From NCBI GenBank assembly GCA_963969595.1, contig OZ018414.1:17529660-17593659 (forward strand): DNA of 64,000 bases, read 5' to 3'. Within the stretch, counting starts at the first letter, position 1. Every line of letters starts with the position of its first letter. Made by a program: the position numbers and the translations under genes. Below, piece by piece: positions 49,666-59,694 of the stretch. Below the pieces are notes generated by a model, which saw nothing but the letters and a program-made list of their open reading frames with translations, searched no databases and had not been told where the DNA came from. Source of the DNA: Neckera pumila. Lineage: Eukaryota; Streptophyta; Bryopsida; Hypnales; Neckeraceae.

Positions 49666-49928
49666 AAGAAGCAAAGGCAAGTCCATGAGTGCACAAAAGT
49701 TAAGGTCACTTAGGATCATCCAAATCTGAGCATATTTCCCAAAGCGAGCCTTAAATAACACAAAGAAAAAGTAGATGCTTGTTGCATTCTTTTCCAGATG
49801 TGAATACTCAATATAATGCATGGTTTTAGAAAATCTAACAATTCAATTTTGACCTCTTATAACTTTTATATATTATAACCAAATATTGTTCTTGGATTTT
49901 TTTCAACTTTATTGCAAAATTATCTTTA

Positions 49929-49988
49929 TGTGATTAATTGCTTTTAGACACTTGACAGTGCTTAAATGTCTAAAAGCAATTAATCACA
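49929..49988. repeat. Perfect 22-bp-arm hairpin
   Basis: TGTGATTAATTGCTTTTAGACA and its exact complement are separated by 16 bp. It sits at the left border of the 1.1-kb direct duplication. Could act as a transcript hairpin; no gene is next to it. Confidence 0.8.
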
Positions 49989-49989
49989 T

Positions 49990-51115
49990 CATACCTTAAC
50001 CCAACCATAACGCATCATCCCATGTTTGTCCTCATTAGTGGTCCCAAATTTGAATATCCAGATGTACCTAAAGTTGCCAAAAGAACTTCTAAATAAGCAA
50101 AAAAAAATTCAATTCTCAAGTGCTCAAACTAAAGATTGCTTTTGAAAAATGATTATAAATAATTAAAGATCTTTTGAAATATCTATATTGTTGATTCATG
50201 TAGTAATGTAAGAGAAAGAACAAACTCCAATATATCTACATTTTAAGGTTGGCATAAATTACGTTTTAGTTCATTTGGATTCAACCTAAAGCATCATCTT
50301 GTCGTCAAGACAAGATGACGGTGGAGGTGCAAAAGGCTAGAGAAATGTAACATTCAACATTAAGCAATCACCTAATGGAAGGTTGAATACTTAAAAGTAT
50401 AATCCATGCAACAAGGCAGTACGTTTTGCATTGATGATGCTCAAAATTAGGGCTTATCACAATGTAATTTACATTGTTTGTATCAACGATTTGTATTAGA
50501 ATGAATTTTGCTAAATTTAGTCACACTTGCACCTTTTTGTAAGCTTACTCTACTTGTCCTATTGTCAATATACAATGTTATCCATTTCCGTTGTTCCAAA
50601 TCTAAAGTTGAATATTATTGTGAATATATAACATAATTTCTAATGTATTTATTTTTACTGATGGTAATTTCAAATTCAAATTCCTCATCAATAAAAGATA
50701 GTAACACATTTCTTGCGTCATTTGCCATCTTGCAATAATGATGTTCTAAATATAGCCTTGAACCATATAATTTACATTCCCTATATATGAATACCTTATC
50801 TTTTACATGTTCTTGAGTTAGTGTATTTTTTTAGCTAAAATTTTGCTAAATTTAGCCACACTTTGACTCCAGGCTTAAGAGCATTGTGAGCTATTGGAGT
50901 GCCATTTGGTTTTTTGGAGATTGGAGTGTAGACAAGAGTGAGGGACTTGCTATGAAACTCAAAAATAAATTTAATGTTATAAATTGAGGACCACTTTTTT
51001 TGAATATGGTGCGAGTGCTCTTACCAAATGAAGTCTATTGTAGTCAACAAGCCTCTTGGGGAGGTAAAGTCAAAGGTAAATGTAAGAAAAAAGACCCCTA
51101 ATTTTGTGCCATATT
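49990..51115. repeat. 1.1-kb direct duplication, copy A
   Basis: Matches 51524-52660 collinearly with scattered substitutions and small indels. Shared blocks include CATCATCCCATGTTTGTCCT, GTTGATTCATGTAGTAATGT, CGTTTTGCATTGATGATGCT and GAGCATTGTGAGCTATTGG. No coding frame. Confidence 0.9.
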
Positions 51116-51126
51116 TATTTTGTTAA

Positions 51127-51510
51127 CCCCTAAAGGATCAAACACCCTTTTTTGGAACATAGCAATTTTGGGCAGCTCACTACTTACAAAGTTTTTATTT
51201 TTTCCTTTGAAAATTTCACAAAACATGTGCCCAAGGAGTAGCTTCAAGGTCCAACAATTTTCATAACTTTTGACTACACGGTTAAAAAAATATTACGTGA
51301 TACGTGGTTTTTGTTATTCGGCGGGCAGATCGGGCAGCTCAAAAAACTCCTTCAAAAATCACTTTTTTGAAAAATGAAAAAGTTGGAAGTGGGTCTAAGG
51401 AAACATTTAAGAATGGAAAATTTTGAATCACTCTATTTTATTTAATAAGGTGAGAGTTATTAGGAATTCCAGTTTGTGGATAGGTTTTGTGGGTAGGTAT
51501 TTGGTTGTTT
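51127..51510. mobile_element. TTAA-type element, right-truncated
   Basis: Starts CCCCTAAAGGATCAAAC after TTAA (51123-51126) and resembles the left part of 11194-12112 (ACATAG-AATTTTGGGCAG, then AAAAGTTAT). The right end is missing before copy B of the duplication begins. Confidence 0.55.
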
Positions 51511-51523
51511 AATTAAGATGATC

Positions 51524-52660
51524 CTACCTTAACCCAATGATAACCCATCATCCCATGTTTGTCCTCACCAGTGGTCTCAAATATGGTTTTCCAAATGTAA
51601 CTAAGGTTGCCAAAAGAACTTCCAAATAAGCAAAAAAAAATTCAATCCTCAAGTGCTCAAACTAGAGATTGCTTTTGAAGAATGATTACAAATAATTAAA
51701 GACCTTTTGAAATATCTATATTGTTGATTCATGTAGTAATGTAAGAAAAAGAACAAACTCCAATATATCTACATTTTAAAATTGGCATAAATTACGTTTT
51801 GGTTCATTTGGGTTCCACCTAAAGCCTCAAAAGGATCTTGAAAATGATGACAAGATGAGGTGCAAAAGGCTAGAGAAATTGAAAATTCAACATTCGTCAT
51901 CCACCTAATGGACGGTTGAGTACTTAAAATAATCCATGCAACATGGCAATACGTTTTGCATTGATGATGCTCAAAATTAGGACTTATCACCATGTAATTC
52001 ACATTGTTTCTATCAACAATTTGTACTAGAATGAATTTTGCTAAATTTAATCACGCTTGCACCATTTTTGCAAACTTACTCTACTTGTCCTTTTGTCGAT
52101 AAATATTATTATCCATTTCCTTTGTTCCAAGGCTAAAGTTGAATATTCTTGTCTATATATAGCATGATTTTTAATTTATTTACTTCTACTGATGGTAATT
52201 TCAAATTCTAAGTCCTCATCATTAAAAAATAATAACACATTTCTTGCCTCATTTGCCATCTTACAACAATGATGTTCTAAATTTAGACTTGAACCATGTA
52301 ATTTACATTTGCTATAAGAATGCCTTCTCTTTCACATGTTCTCTAGCTAGTGTATGTTTTTAACTAAAATTTTGCTAAATTTAGCCACATTTTGATTCCA
52401 AACTTAAGAGCATTGTGAGCTATTGGGGAGTTGCCATTTGGTTGTTTGGAATTTGGAGTGTAGACAAGAGTGGGCAACTTGCTATGAAACTCAAAAATAA
52501 ATTTAGAGGTGCCCTCTACATCATAAATTGAGGGCCACTTTTCTTGAATATGGTGCAAGAGTTCTTACCAGGTGGAGCCTATTGTAGAGCAACGAGCTTC
52601 TTGCGGAGGTAAAGCCAAAGGTGAATATAAAAAAAAGACCCCCTATTTTTGCCGTGTTTA
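51524..52660. repeat. 1.1-kb direct duplication, copy B
   Basis: Second copy of 49990-51115, same orientation, ending with GGAGGTAAAGCCAAAGG and AAAAAGACCCCC as copy A ends with GGAGGTAAAGTCAAAGG and AAAAAAGACCCC. Confidence 0.9.
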
Positions 52661-53190
52661 TAACACAGAATTAGGCATTTTTGCACTTGGCCAAGTGCAA
52701 TGATTGTATGCAAAACTATTCACAAAAAATGTGTTATCAGAAACTTGAGTCCCCCCAGATTTTCAAGAAATCCATTTTCAAATTTCATCATGCAATACTA
52801 TCACTTTGAATGCAAACTCTCTATGAGGATACAATTTTAGTTCTTCCAAGAGACATACAAGTCCAATACATTTTATTTCTTCCTATCAATCATTTGTTTT
52901 GGTCTCATGTATTAATCTTTCTACTTTGTACATTGCAATTACATTAGTGTTATAATATTTAAATGTGGATATTATGCGTACAACAATTTTCACTACAATT
53001 TTTAGAATATTTATTTATAAATTTAGAATGACATTGAAGGTTTAGCAACTACCTTCATATTTTTAAATTATGTGCTCACATCAATCAAATACCATGTAGT
53101 CATTTGAACATCTTCATAGACTTTCAAAACTAACACACAACGTCTACCCTTTCACATACTTTATTCTACCATCACATGTACTACTATCTC
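52661..53190. other. Gene-free AT-rich stretch
   Basis: Downstream of the minus-strand locus that ends at 53191; may include its 3' UTR. No repeat ends recognised. Confidence 0.5.
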
Positions 53191-55250
53191 TTATAACGGC
53201 CCTGCTTCATCCGGTGTCTCTAACACTCGTGCAGATGAATGTTCAAAGTCTTCTCCTTCTCCTGTACCAGTTGCCTCCACTTGATCTTGTGCACTTGGTC
53301 GACCAACTGAACTCACTGGAGGCAGAGAGGTATACTGCAACGCCGTATCCACCATAGCGCTTGCAACAGGCATTGTCACTCCTTCTGATAAAGTTGGCGA
53401 CAGAGAAGGTCCTTCCAGGATGGAAGTCATCCGGTGATAAATGTAATGTGGTTCTTCACCTGTTCGAGTGAATCGAACGTTGTCCCTATTACGGTAATAT
53501 CCTTCATCATCCGGGACAAAGCTCATTTGATCCAATTGGCTGAATGCAGAAAATGCTGACATGGACTCCGTTCGTGCTGTTGTATCTGCACTTTCTCCTA
53601 CGCCCCCTTGAACTTCTTCCGGTTCCACATTGTCTACCTCATCAACTGCTTCTGCAACAACAAAATCCGGGTCTTGTTCCACTTCCATCAAATCTGTTTG
53701 GTCCCCATGGGCATCAGTGACTGCATCAGTGTCACGAGAATCTAAACTTCGGCCAGCACTTGGTAATCTATCAGATTCTGTCCGCTCGGCATCACTGTCA
53801 TCTTTGTTTGTCGATGAGGCTCCCGAATCAACTGCTACAGCTTTCCCCTTCCGCCTTACCCGTCTAGTCACTTGAAATCTCTCTTCTTCATCGGAGGAGT
53901 CCTTGGATGACCGCGGTAGTCTTTCAACTCCACCACGTGGCACAGCTCTATCTATTTCAGAAACACCGGGACCAGGCAAGCTCTCTTCTGTAGTCAACAC
54001 TTGTGAGGATCTGCGTTCGGCGGCCATATTCACACTGTTGACCATCACCAAATTCTCCCCATACATTGATTGCAATCTGTCGTACACAAATTGCGTTTTG
54101 ACGGACACTCCTTCCATGATGATAACATCATGGCCCACATATCCTGTCTCTAAAATTCCTGGCATTGCCATTGTTATGCCCAATGTTATCAACCCCCAAT
54201 TCCGTGGCAAATACATTTGTACCAATCTCTTCAACTCCGTTGGTGTCCTCTCAAATTTATCTTGCGTTCGAGGCATCACTTCTGTACTCCATGACTCTTA
54301 AAATATAACATGTAAGTTGTCCGTACTGTTAGGGAGGTTTTCCATGAATCCACTCTCCTTGGGATAATTCATGATGATGACAATGCCACCAATGGGTTGT
54401 ACACCGCGTCGATGTTGCTCGCCATGACGAAGATCATGCACGTATGAGGACACTGTCTCTGCTTGAAATATCCAAGAACCTTGGAGCACGTAGCAACCCT
54501 CTGGCAATGCCATCCTTGACTCCATTGCTTCGTCAAAGGATACGCCTGGCGGAAACAGAAACACGGCATTCCAACGAAAAATGCAAGACATCCAGTTCTT
54601 CAGTTGTTGCACAACCTTGCTGTAATCCTCGTTTGACCATGGGATGTCCTCCCCTTGGGAACCTCCGCGTCTACAATCACAAATCCATAAACATGGTTTG
54701 CCAAGTTCAATGTACTTGTCTTCAAAGAACCCTCCTCTACATCTCACGTGAAATAAGGCTTCACGCTCTTCGTGTTGCACTCCAGAGATTGCAACTTGCC
54801 AATTCCAACGAGCATTTGATACATCCTCGACGTCCCGTTCGTATCCCGCATAACCTTTGCGACCGGCTCGTATATCCACAAAATGTTGCCTAACAAATGC
54901 TGGGACTACATTCTCTAAACTGCTAAGCATTTGAACCGTCGTCACTGCAGGAAAACACCACAAGGTTTTCGTGTCATTATCCAATGTCCTCCCCATCAAG
55001 ATGAACTGCCTTCCTCCCAAATCTCCATACTTGCTTGCGTCGATAGAGAAGAAATCTCCATGGAAGATGGATTTTCATCCCCAGCTTCTACTATAAGAAA
55101 CCGAATTTGATTTCTGATTGCATCTTTCCGTTGTAAAGTGTCTACCGCATATGCTACTGTACCTTTAGAGGGATTTGCAGAAGCAGCATCATTGAAATAG
55201 TATTGTTGCGAAGCTCATTTTCCGTTCACCACATCCTTCGCAGCCATCTT
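53191..55250 (-). pseudogene. Downstream part of a ParB-like/methylase-like locus, broken
   Basis: Continues in frame beyond the TAG that ends the 778-codon frame. A TGA follows about 12 codons later, then a frame through QQYYFNDAASAN that shifts by one base near 55080, in an A-run, into GDFFSIDASKYGDLGG and a 240-codon frame (to 54298). A lone TAA there separates it from a last in-frame 362-codon segment. Similar to N4/N6 DNA methylases in outline only: a GDFF start; LWICDCRRG where DPPY would be expected; then RTPTELKRLVQMYLP and a segment with the spacing of the motif I region, ending VYDRLQSMY. The catalytic DPPY and FxGxG residues are not preserved. The final 250 residues are Ser/Asp/Glu-rich and low complexity. 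The locus is decayed, or some breaks are introns or sequencing errors. I do not recognise the family with certainty. Confidence 0.5.
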
Positions 55251-57587
55251 CTAGACTACACGTAAATAGTTTTCCGTAGAGATGCTATTCAAGGGCCTCC
55301 ACCAGGTCTTCTCCATCCTCTTCCGCTTCAGGTTCCCATCCACTGTGACATCAAGATTCTGATCTCTAGCCATCTTCTTCCATTTTTCTTCCGCCTTCTT
55401 GCTAAAAAATAATTTTCCGTCCTCATAATCTTTGCACACCCGCACAATGGCCTTATAGGACTCCTCATCTTCATGCCAAGCATGGCATGTATAATCCACC
55501 ATCTTCTTCGACAGCTCCCCCAACGATACATGCTTTGATAAGTTCTGACTCAAATGTAACACACTAGCTGCCATTGTTAACGCTTTTGCTCTATGTGCAT
55601 CATCAGCTCGAGTAGCAACACTTGGACTCCCACACGCTTTCCATATATCGCGCAGTTTGATGAGATTCTCGTAATGTGTGGTGAAGAACTTCCGGTCAAA
55701 CTCCTTTGCATTAATTTTCACCGACGCTTCTATATAAAACTGAGGATTGTTGTAAACCACAAACTTTGCTTTCCGTCTCACAAACTGTGCATGATACTCT
55801 TCATTCGATAAGTGTCCCTCTTCCTTTTCCCGTTGGGCTCGTTTACATGCACCAACAACATGTTGACCATCTACCGGCTCCCATACAATATTGTTCTCCA
55901 GCCACCTTCTTTGTAATGTGCTGCTTGAAAGGGATGAATTTGCCGGGCAATGTTTCAAATAAACGGCTTCAAATTCACATGCAGTACCTTCTTGGCTGAA
56001 TGGCACCTCTACCACCTCCGTATTGCCCTCGCCATTGTTATTGTCATAGTGATATGCAATGGGACGGAGGATAATTGCACTGACTCCATCAGCTTCGGAT
56101 CCTTTGAGGCGCTCATACATTTCATTTACACGCCAATCCATTAGCACCTTGTGGTTTGTCTCTGCGTTAGCCACATCGCAGATGCTATCAATCTTTGCAT
56201 CAAAAATCAGATTCTGCCCCCATATATATCCTGCTTTGTACTCAATCTCAGTAGGAAAAATCACAGGTGCTTTCGTAATACTTTTCGGCAATACTCTTCT
56301 AGGCTCTTGCTCCGGTTCACCCTCAGAAGAATCATCATCACTAACAATATTTTCGCCATCATTTCCTTGTGGAGGACGATTTTGTAATGCTGCTCTTCGA
56401 CGACGTATCTGTGCTGCTGTTTGCTTCCTGACGCCTTGCTCTTCTGAAGCATCCGTTGCACGAGTGCGGCGACTTCTTTGGTCTCCAGAGATGTCTTCCA
56501 CTGCAGAATCAAGTTGCAACTCATCTCCACCACGTGCTCTACCAGCACGACGTCTTCCACCAACATCCCCTCTCCTACCAGCACCCCGTCCTGCACGATC
56601 GGCAATCTTTCCCGCATCCACATTGGCCACTACAACCTGTGACCTGTATACTCTATCACTTGAGCCAACTCTTGTTTGTCTTGATCTTGATCCTGATCCA
56701 ACTTCCGTGACTGCAGTTGGAGCTCCTTCTTCTCCTTCACTAGGAAACTCAGGGAAAATTGGGGGTTCACTTGATACAAGATTTTGAGTTCTCTCCCCTC
56801 TTGATTGCAATGATTCTTCAGCAACTTCCCTCTCCACTAATGGTGGACTTACTGCTGCACTCTCTTGCACTTGTACCTCTTCATTATCACCTGGAATTTG
56901 AACAACAACATCGGTTGCCGCAGATTGGAGGCATTGACGTTGTGCCCTCAGTCTACCAGAAATAACCCTCTCATCTGCATGGATTCCGAATCCCTCTTGA
57001 ACAGCAGCTCGCTTGCGATTTCGTTCATCCAATGGAATCCAATTTGGATTCACTAGCATAGCAAAATCCCTATACACTTCATTCAAGTCTTCTGGATCTC
57101 TTGGTGCAGGCCGCTCTTGGACACCACTTGGGTTCACCCTTTGTAATTCTTCACGGCTTAGAATCTCCCGGTATCGATGACGCAATGCTTGCACTTGTTC
57201 AGAGGTCATCTCCATAAACTTTTGAACCGCTCCCTCTCGTTTACTCTGCAACGTATGTGGCACTTTCTTCCAATCTTTTGCCACACTCTTCAAGCTACGC
57301 ATGGGAGTAAGAACTAAGAGAAGTTCTAGCGGAACCGGAGCCATCATGAACATCTTCTTCAGTTTATACTTCTCAAGTGCCGTTTTTGTTATGGTCACCG
57401 ACACAATCAATCCTCCGTCCGCGGTGCCCGTGAGGCCTTCGATGACTCCATGTGAAGACGCCAATGCAGACTCATAACGCCCCTGCCCAATTGGAAAATC
57501 AGTGATCCACAAAGAGGACCTGTCATTGTTGTTTGCTACAATCCACCATCCGTGTTCCAACCACTTCGAATGCATCTTCGGTGCCAT
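55251..57587 (-). CDS. Unknown 778-residue protein with ParB-like DGQH motif
   Basis: A single 778-codon frame from an ATG at 57587. The start is preceded by a good acceptor (TTTTTCAAG|GCATCATGG), so a non-coding 5' exon may lie upstream. Residues 1-200 are structured, with WWIVANNNDRSSLWITDFP near 14-32. Residues 225-430 are low complexity: an Arg/Gly stretch at 331-353 resembling RGG or AT-hook-type nucleic-acid-binding tails, then acidic SDDDSSEGEPEQEP. Residues 440-660 are structured, with IILRPIAY (505), IVWEPVDGQHVVGACKRAQ (567-585) and RRKAKFVVYNNP (604). The DGQH in a hydrophobic setting followed by a helix recalls the ParB/sulfiredoxin fold. The C terminus is Lys/Trp-rich. G+C is higher than in the flanks. 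The frame ends in TAG but coding-like sequence continues beyond, so this may be the N-terminal part of a longer protein. Function unknown. Confidence 0.6.
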   Translation of the reverse strand: MAPKMHSKWLEHGWWIVANNNDRSSLWITDFPIGQGRYESALASSHGVIEGLTGTADGGLIVSVTITKTALEKYKLKKMFMMAPVPLELLLVLTPMRSLKSVAKDWKKVPHTLQSKREGAVQKFMEMTSEQVQALRHRYREILSREELQRVNPSGVQERPAPRDPEDLNEVYRDFAMLVNPNWIPLDERNRKRAAVQEGFGIHADERVISGRLRAQRQCLQSAATDVVVQIPGDNEEVQVQESAAVSPPLVEREVAEESLQSRGERTQNLVSSEPPIFPEFPSEGEEGAPTAVTEVGSGSRSRQTRVGSSDRVYRSQVVVANVDAGKIADRAGRGAGRRGDVGGRRRAGRARGGDELQLDSAVEDISGDQRSRRTRATDASEEQGVRKQTAAQIRRRRAALQNRPPQGNDGENIVSDDDSSEGEPEQEPRRVLPKSITKAPVIFPTEIEYKAGYIWGQNLIFDAKIDSICDVANAETNHKVLMDWRVNEMYERLKGSEADGVSAIILRPIAYHYDNNNGEGNTEVVEVPFSQEGTACEFEAVYLKHCPANSSLSSSTLQRRWLENNIVWEPVDGQHVVGACKRAQREKEEGHLSNEEYHAQFVRRKAKFVVYNNPQFYIEASVKINAKEFDRKFFTTHYENLIKLRDIWKACGSPSVATRADDAHRAKALTMAASVLHLSQNLSKHVSLGELSKKMVDYTCHAWHEDEESYKAIVRVCKDYEDGKLFFSKKAEEKWKKMARDQNLDVTVDGNLKRKRMEKTWWRPLNSISTENYLRVV

Positions 57588-57641
57588 GATGCCTTGAAAA
57601 AGAAAGTTCAATAATACTTCAGTATGCACTGACGTTCTCAA

Positions 57642-59592
57642 AAGTTCTAAAATACATTAGAAGAAATTAAAAATTGTAATTTCAATTGTATCAAATATGA
57701 AAGACATACTACTGTTGTGCTGAGTTCTGAAAAACTCATGCAATAAGATAGACAAATACTCTTTCCATGGTACTAAATCGAAATATAGAGAGGACCAAGC
57801 TTACCAATTAAAAAAACACTCTATTCCAACAACAATCCAATCCCTGAAATCAAATGCAATTGTTTTCTAATAACGTCCTTCTTCTATGCATGACAATGCA
57901 TATCACAATTGCTCTAACAAATGCAATACACTTTTAGCTCAAGAAAACTCAATATAATTGACATGTGAAAATCTTATATATTTCTTTTCAATAGAACATT
58001 ACATATATAATCGCTATGATTACCTATATATGCAATTCTTTGTTCTATTAAATAAAGTAAAATCTGTTCCACACTCCAAAGTAAAAATTAACTTAAAAAA
58101 AGCCATCATTATACCTTTTAGTTCTTGAACTCCCAATTCGAAACTCATTTAACTTATTGAAATGTTCACTTTTAGATGTTGTACAGAGTTCACTGTGACA
58201 ATGTGTTTGAGTTTAATAAAACTACATAAAAAATGTAATGTCTTTTTGCATTCAATGTCTCCTTTGTTGATAGTGGCTCAACAAACTGTTTATGTACATG
58301 ATAGACATCACATGGGAACTTATACTATACATTTGTAAATACAAACAAACAACACGAATGCAACTTGATTGCAACCAGAATATACATAAGATATTGGTGT
58401 AGAATGCTACAGCAGCAAAACAAATTAAAGAATCATTTATACAATAATAACGGCTATGAAAGAAAATTAAAAAAAAATCAAATGCAAACCCCAAAAGAAA
58501 TTAACTGAAATTTAAAATTTCATTAACTTGCGCTTGAGGACCTCTGAAGTATATGGCAGTTGAAATGGAATACTTTATGAACTATTGATAGACAAAGTCA
58601 TCATAGTTGATATATTCAGATATCTTCTAACTGTTTTTGAATATATACTCATACAAACTCTGTAATAGAAAATTCCCCCTTCGTACTTTGTAGGGTACAC
58701 CTATCCATTCGAACTTCAACATTTTCTTCAATTACTCCTCTAAAAACATTGAACATTCAAACCTTCTTAACCTCTTTTTTTTTTGCATTTTCAATACACA
58801 ATAGCTGAGGTCAATTGTTTCCATGAAACAATCATACATTTTACTTCTATAGAAGATTGTTGCTTAGCTTTGTTTTTAAAACAGAACTTCTAAAATACAT
58901 ACATATCGCTACAAAAGAATTTAAATGATTCGTGAGGTTCCCTTTATCTTGGTTCTTGATGGGGGGTTCTAGAATTTTCTCTAGATGTTACAAAACTTTT
59001 GCTTCAAGATACTACAATTATTAGTTCTGGCATTCCTCTGGAACAAACATCATTACGGCTATGAAAAAGCAATGATTTATAATTAAATTAGATGAGACAA
59101 CAAGGAATGAATCAATACACCTCCCCCTGCCAGGTACTTCAAAATTCTTCATGAATTGTATTTTTGCATATGATTATGAAGTCTTAATTTTACAAGTTTA
59201 TAAATTATAGAGCCTTAGTTTGTTCACTATCAATTCCAAAAAGCAACCAGAATTGGACATTAAAATACTAAAGACAAGGAACTCAAACCTTCAAAAGTCC
59301 CCCATAAATTGAATGCATTGCATGGATTTAACATTTTATATTTTTTAAAAGAATATAAGTTTCATACTGATTTTGACTACATCTTCAACCATAACTCCAT
59401 TGGATTTATGAAATTCTTCATAGGTAATCATGAAACAGTTTGTTCTGGCATAAATTCATATCTTTTACAAATAGTTTTATATTTTAAAAGAAGAAATAAC
59501 AAACTCTAAAGAATGAGAAAGAAATCAACATGAGTACATTCCGACTTACATTACTGAAATCCTTTTTTTTATAAAATAGGTGCAAAAAGTAC
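57642..59592. other. Gene-free AT-rich stretch, possible intron
   Basis: No coding frame with family features. If the acceptor at 57593 is used, this is intron sequence of the minus-strand gene at 53191-57587. Confidence 0.45.
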
Positions 59593-59694
59593 CTGATGCC
59601 AATGTTCTTGCTGCTTTTGAGTCTACAGGCAACTATGTAACATGCGTGATTGTGCTGCTTCCACTATCAATTGTTGCGTTTTGCGAACTTCAAT
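59593..59694 (-). other. Possible upstream exon
   Basis: About 102 bp bounded by an acceptor-like CTCAACAAG and a donor GGCATCAG|GTACTT. Similar to the segment at 62351-62454, including the same GCATCAG|GT end. In one frame it contains a stop, so it would be 5' UTR. Very tentative. Confidence 0.3.

Noticed and set aside
49990..52660. LTR retrotransposon with 1.1-kb LTRs
   Set aside because: The interior is only about 400 bp and is a TTAA-type element; I see no primer-binding site, polypurine tract or clear TG...CA borders.
53630..54301. Plus-strand frames opposite the methylase-like region
   Set aside because: Antisense shadows of the minus-strand coding region, with Ser/Thr-rich composition as expected from its complement.
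54298..55253. Stop codons repaired by U-to-C RNA editing
   Set aside because: Such editing is known from organelles of some ferns and hornworts, while this locus looks nuclear; the frameshift would not be repaired either.
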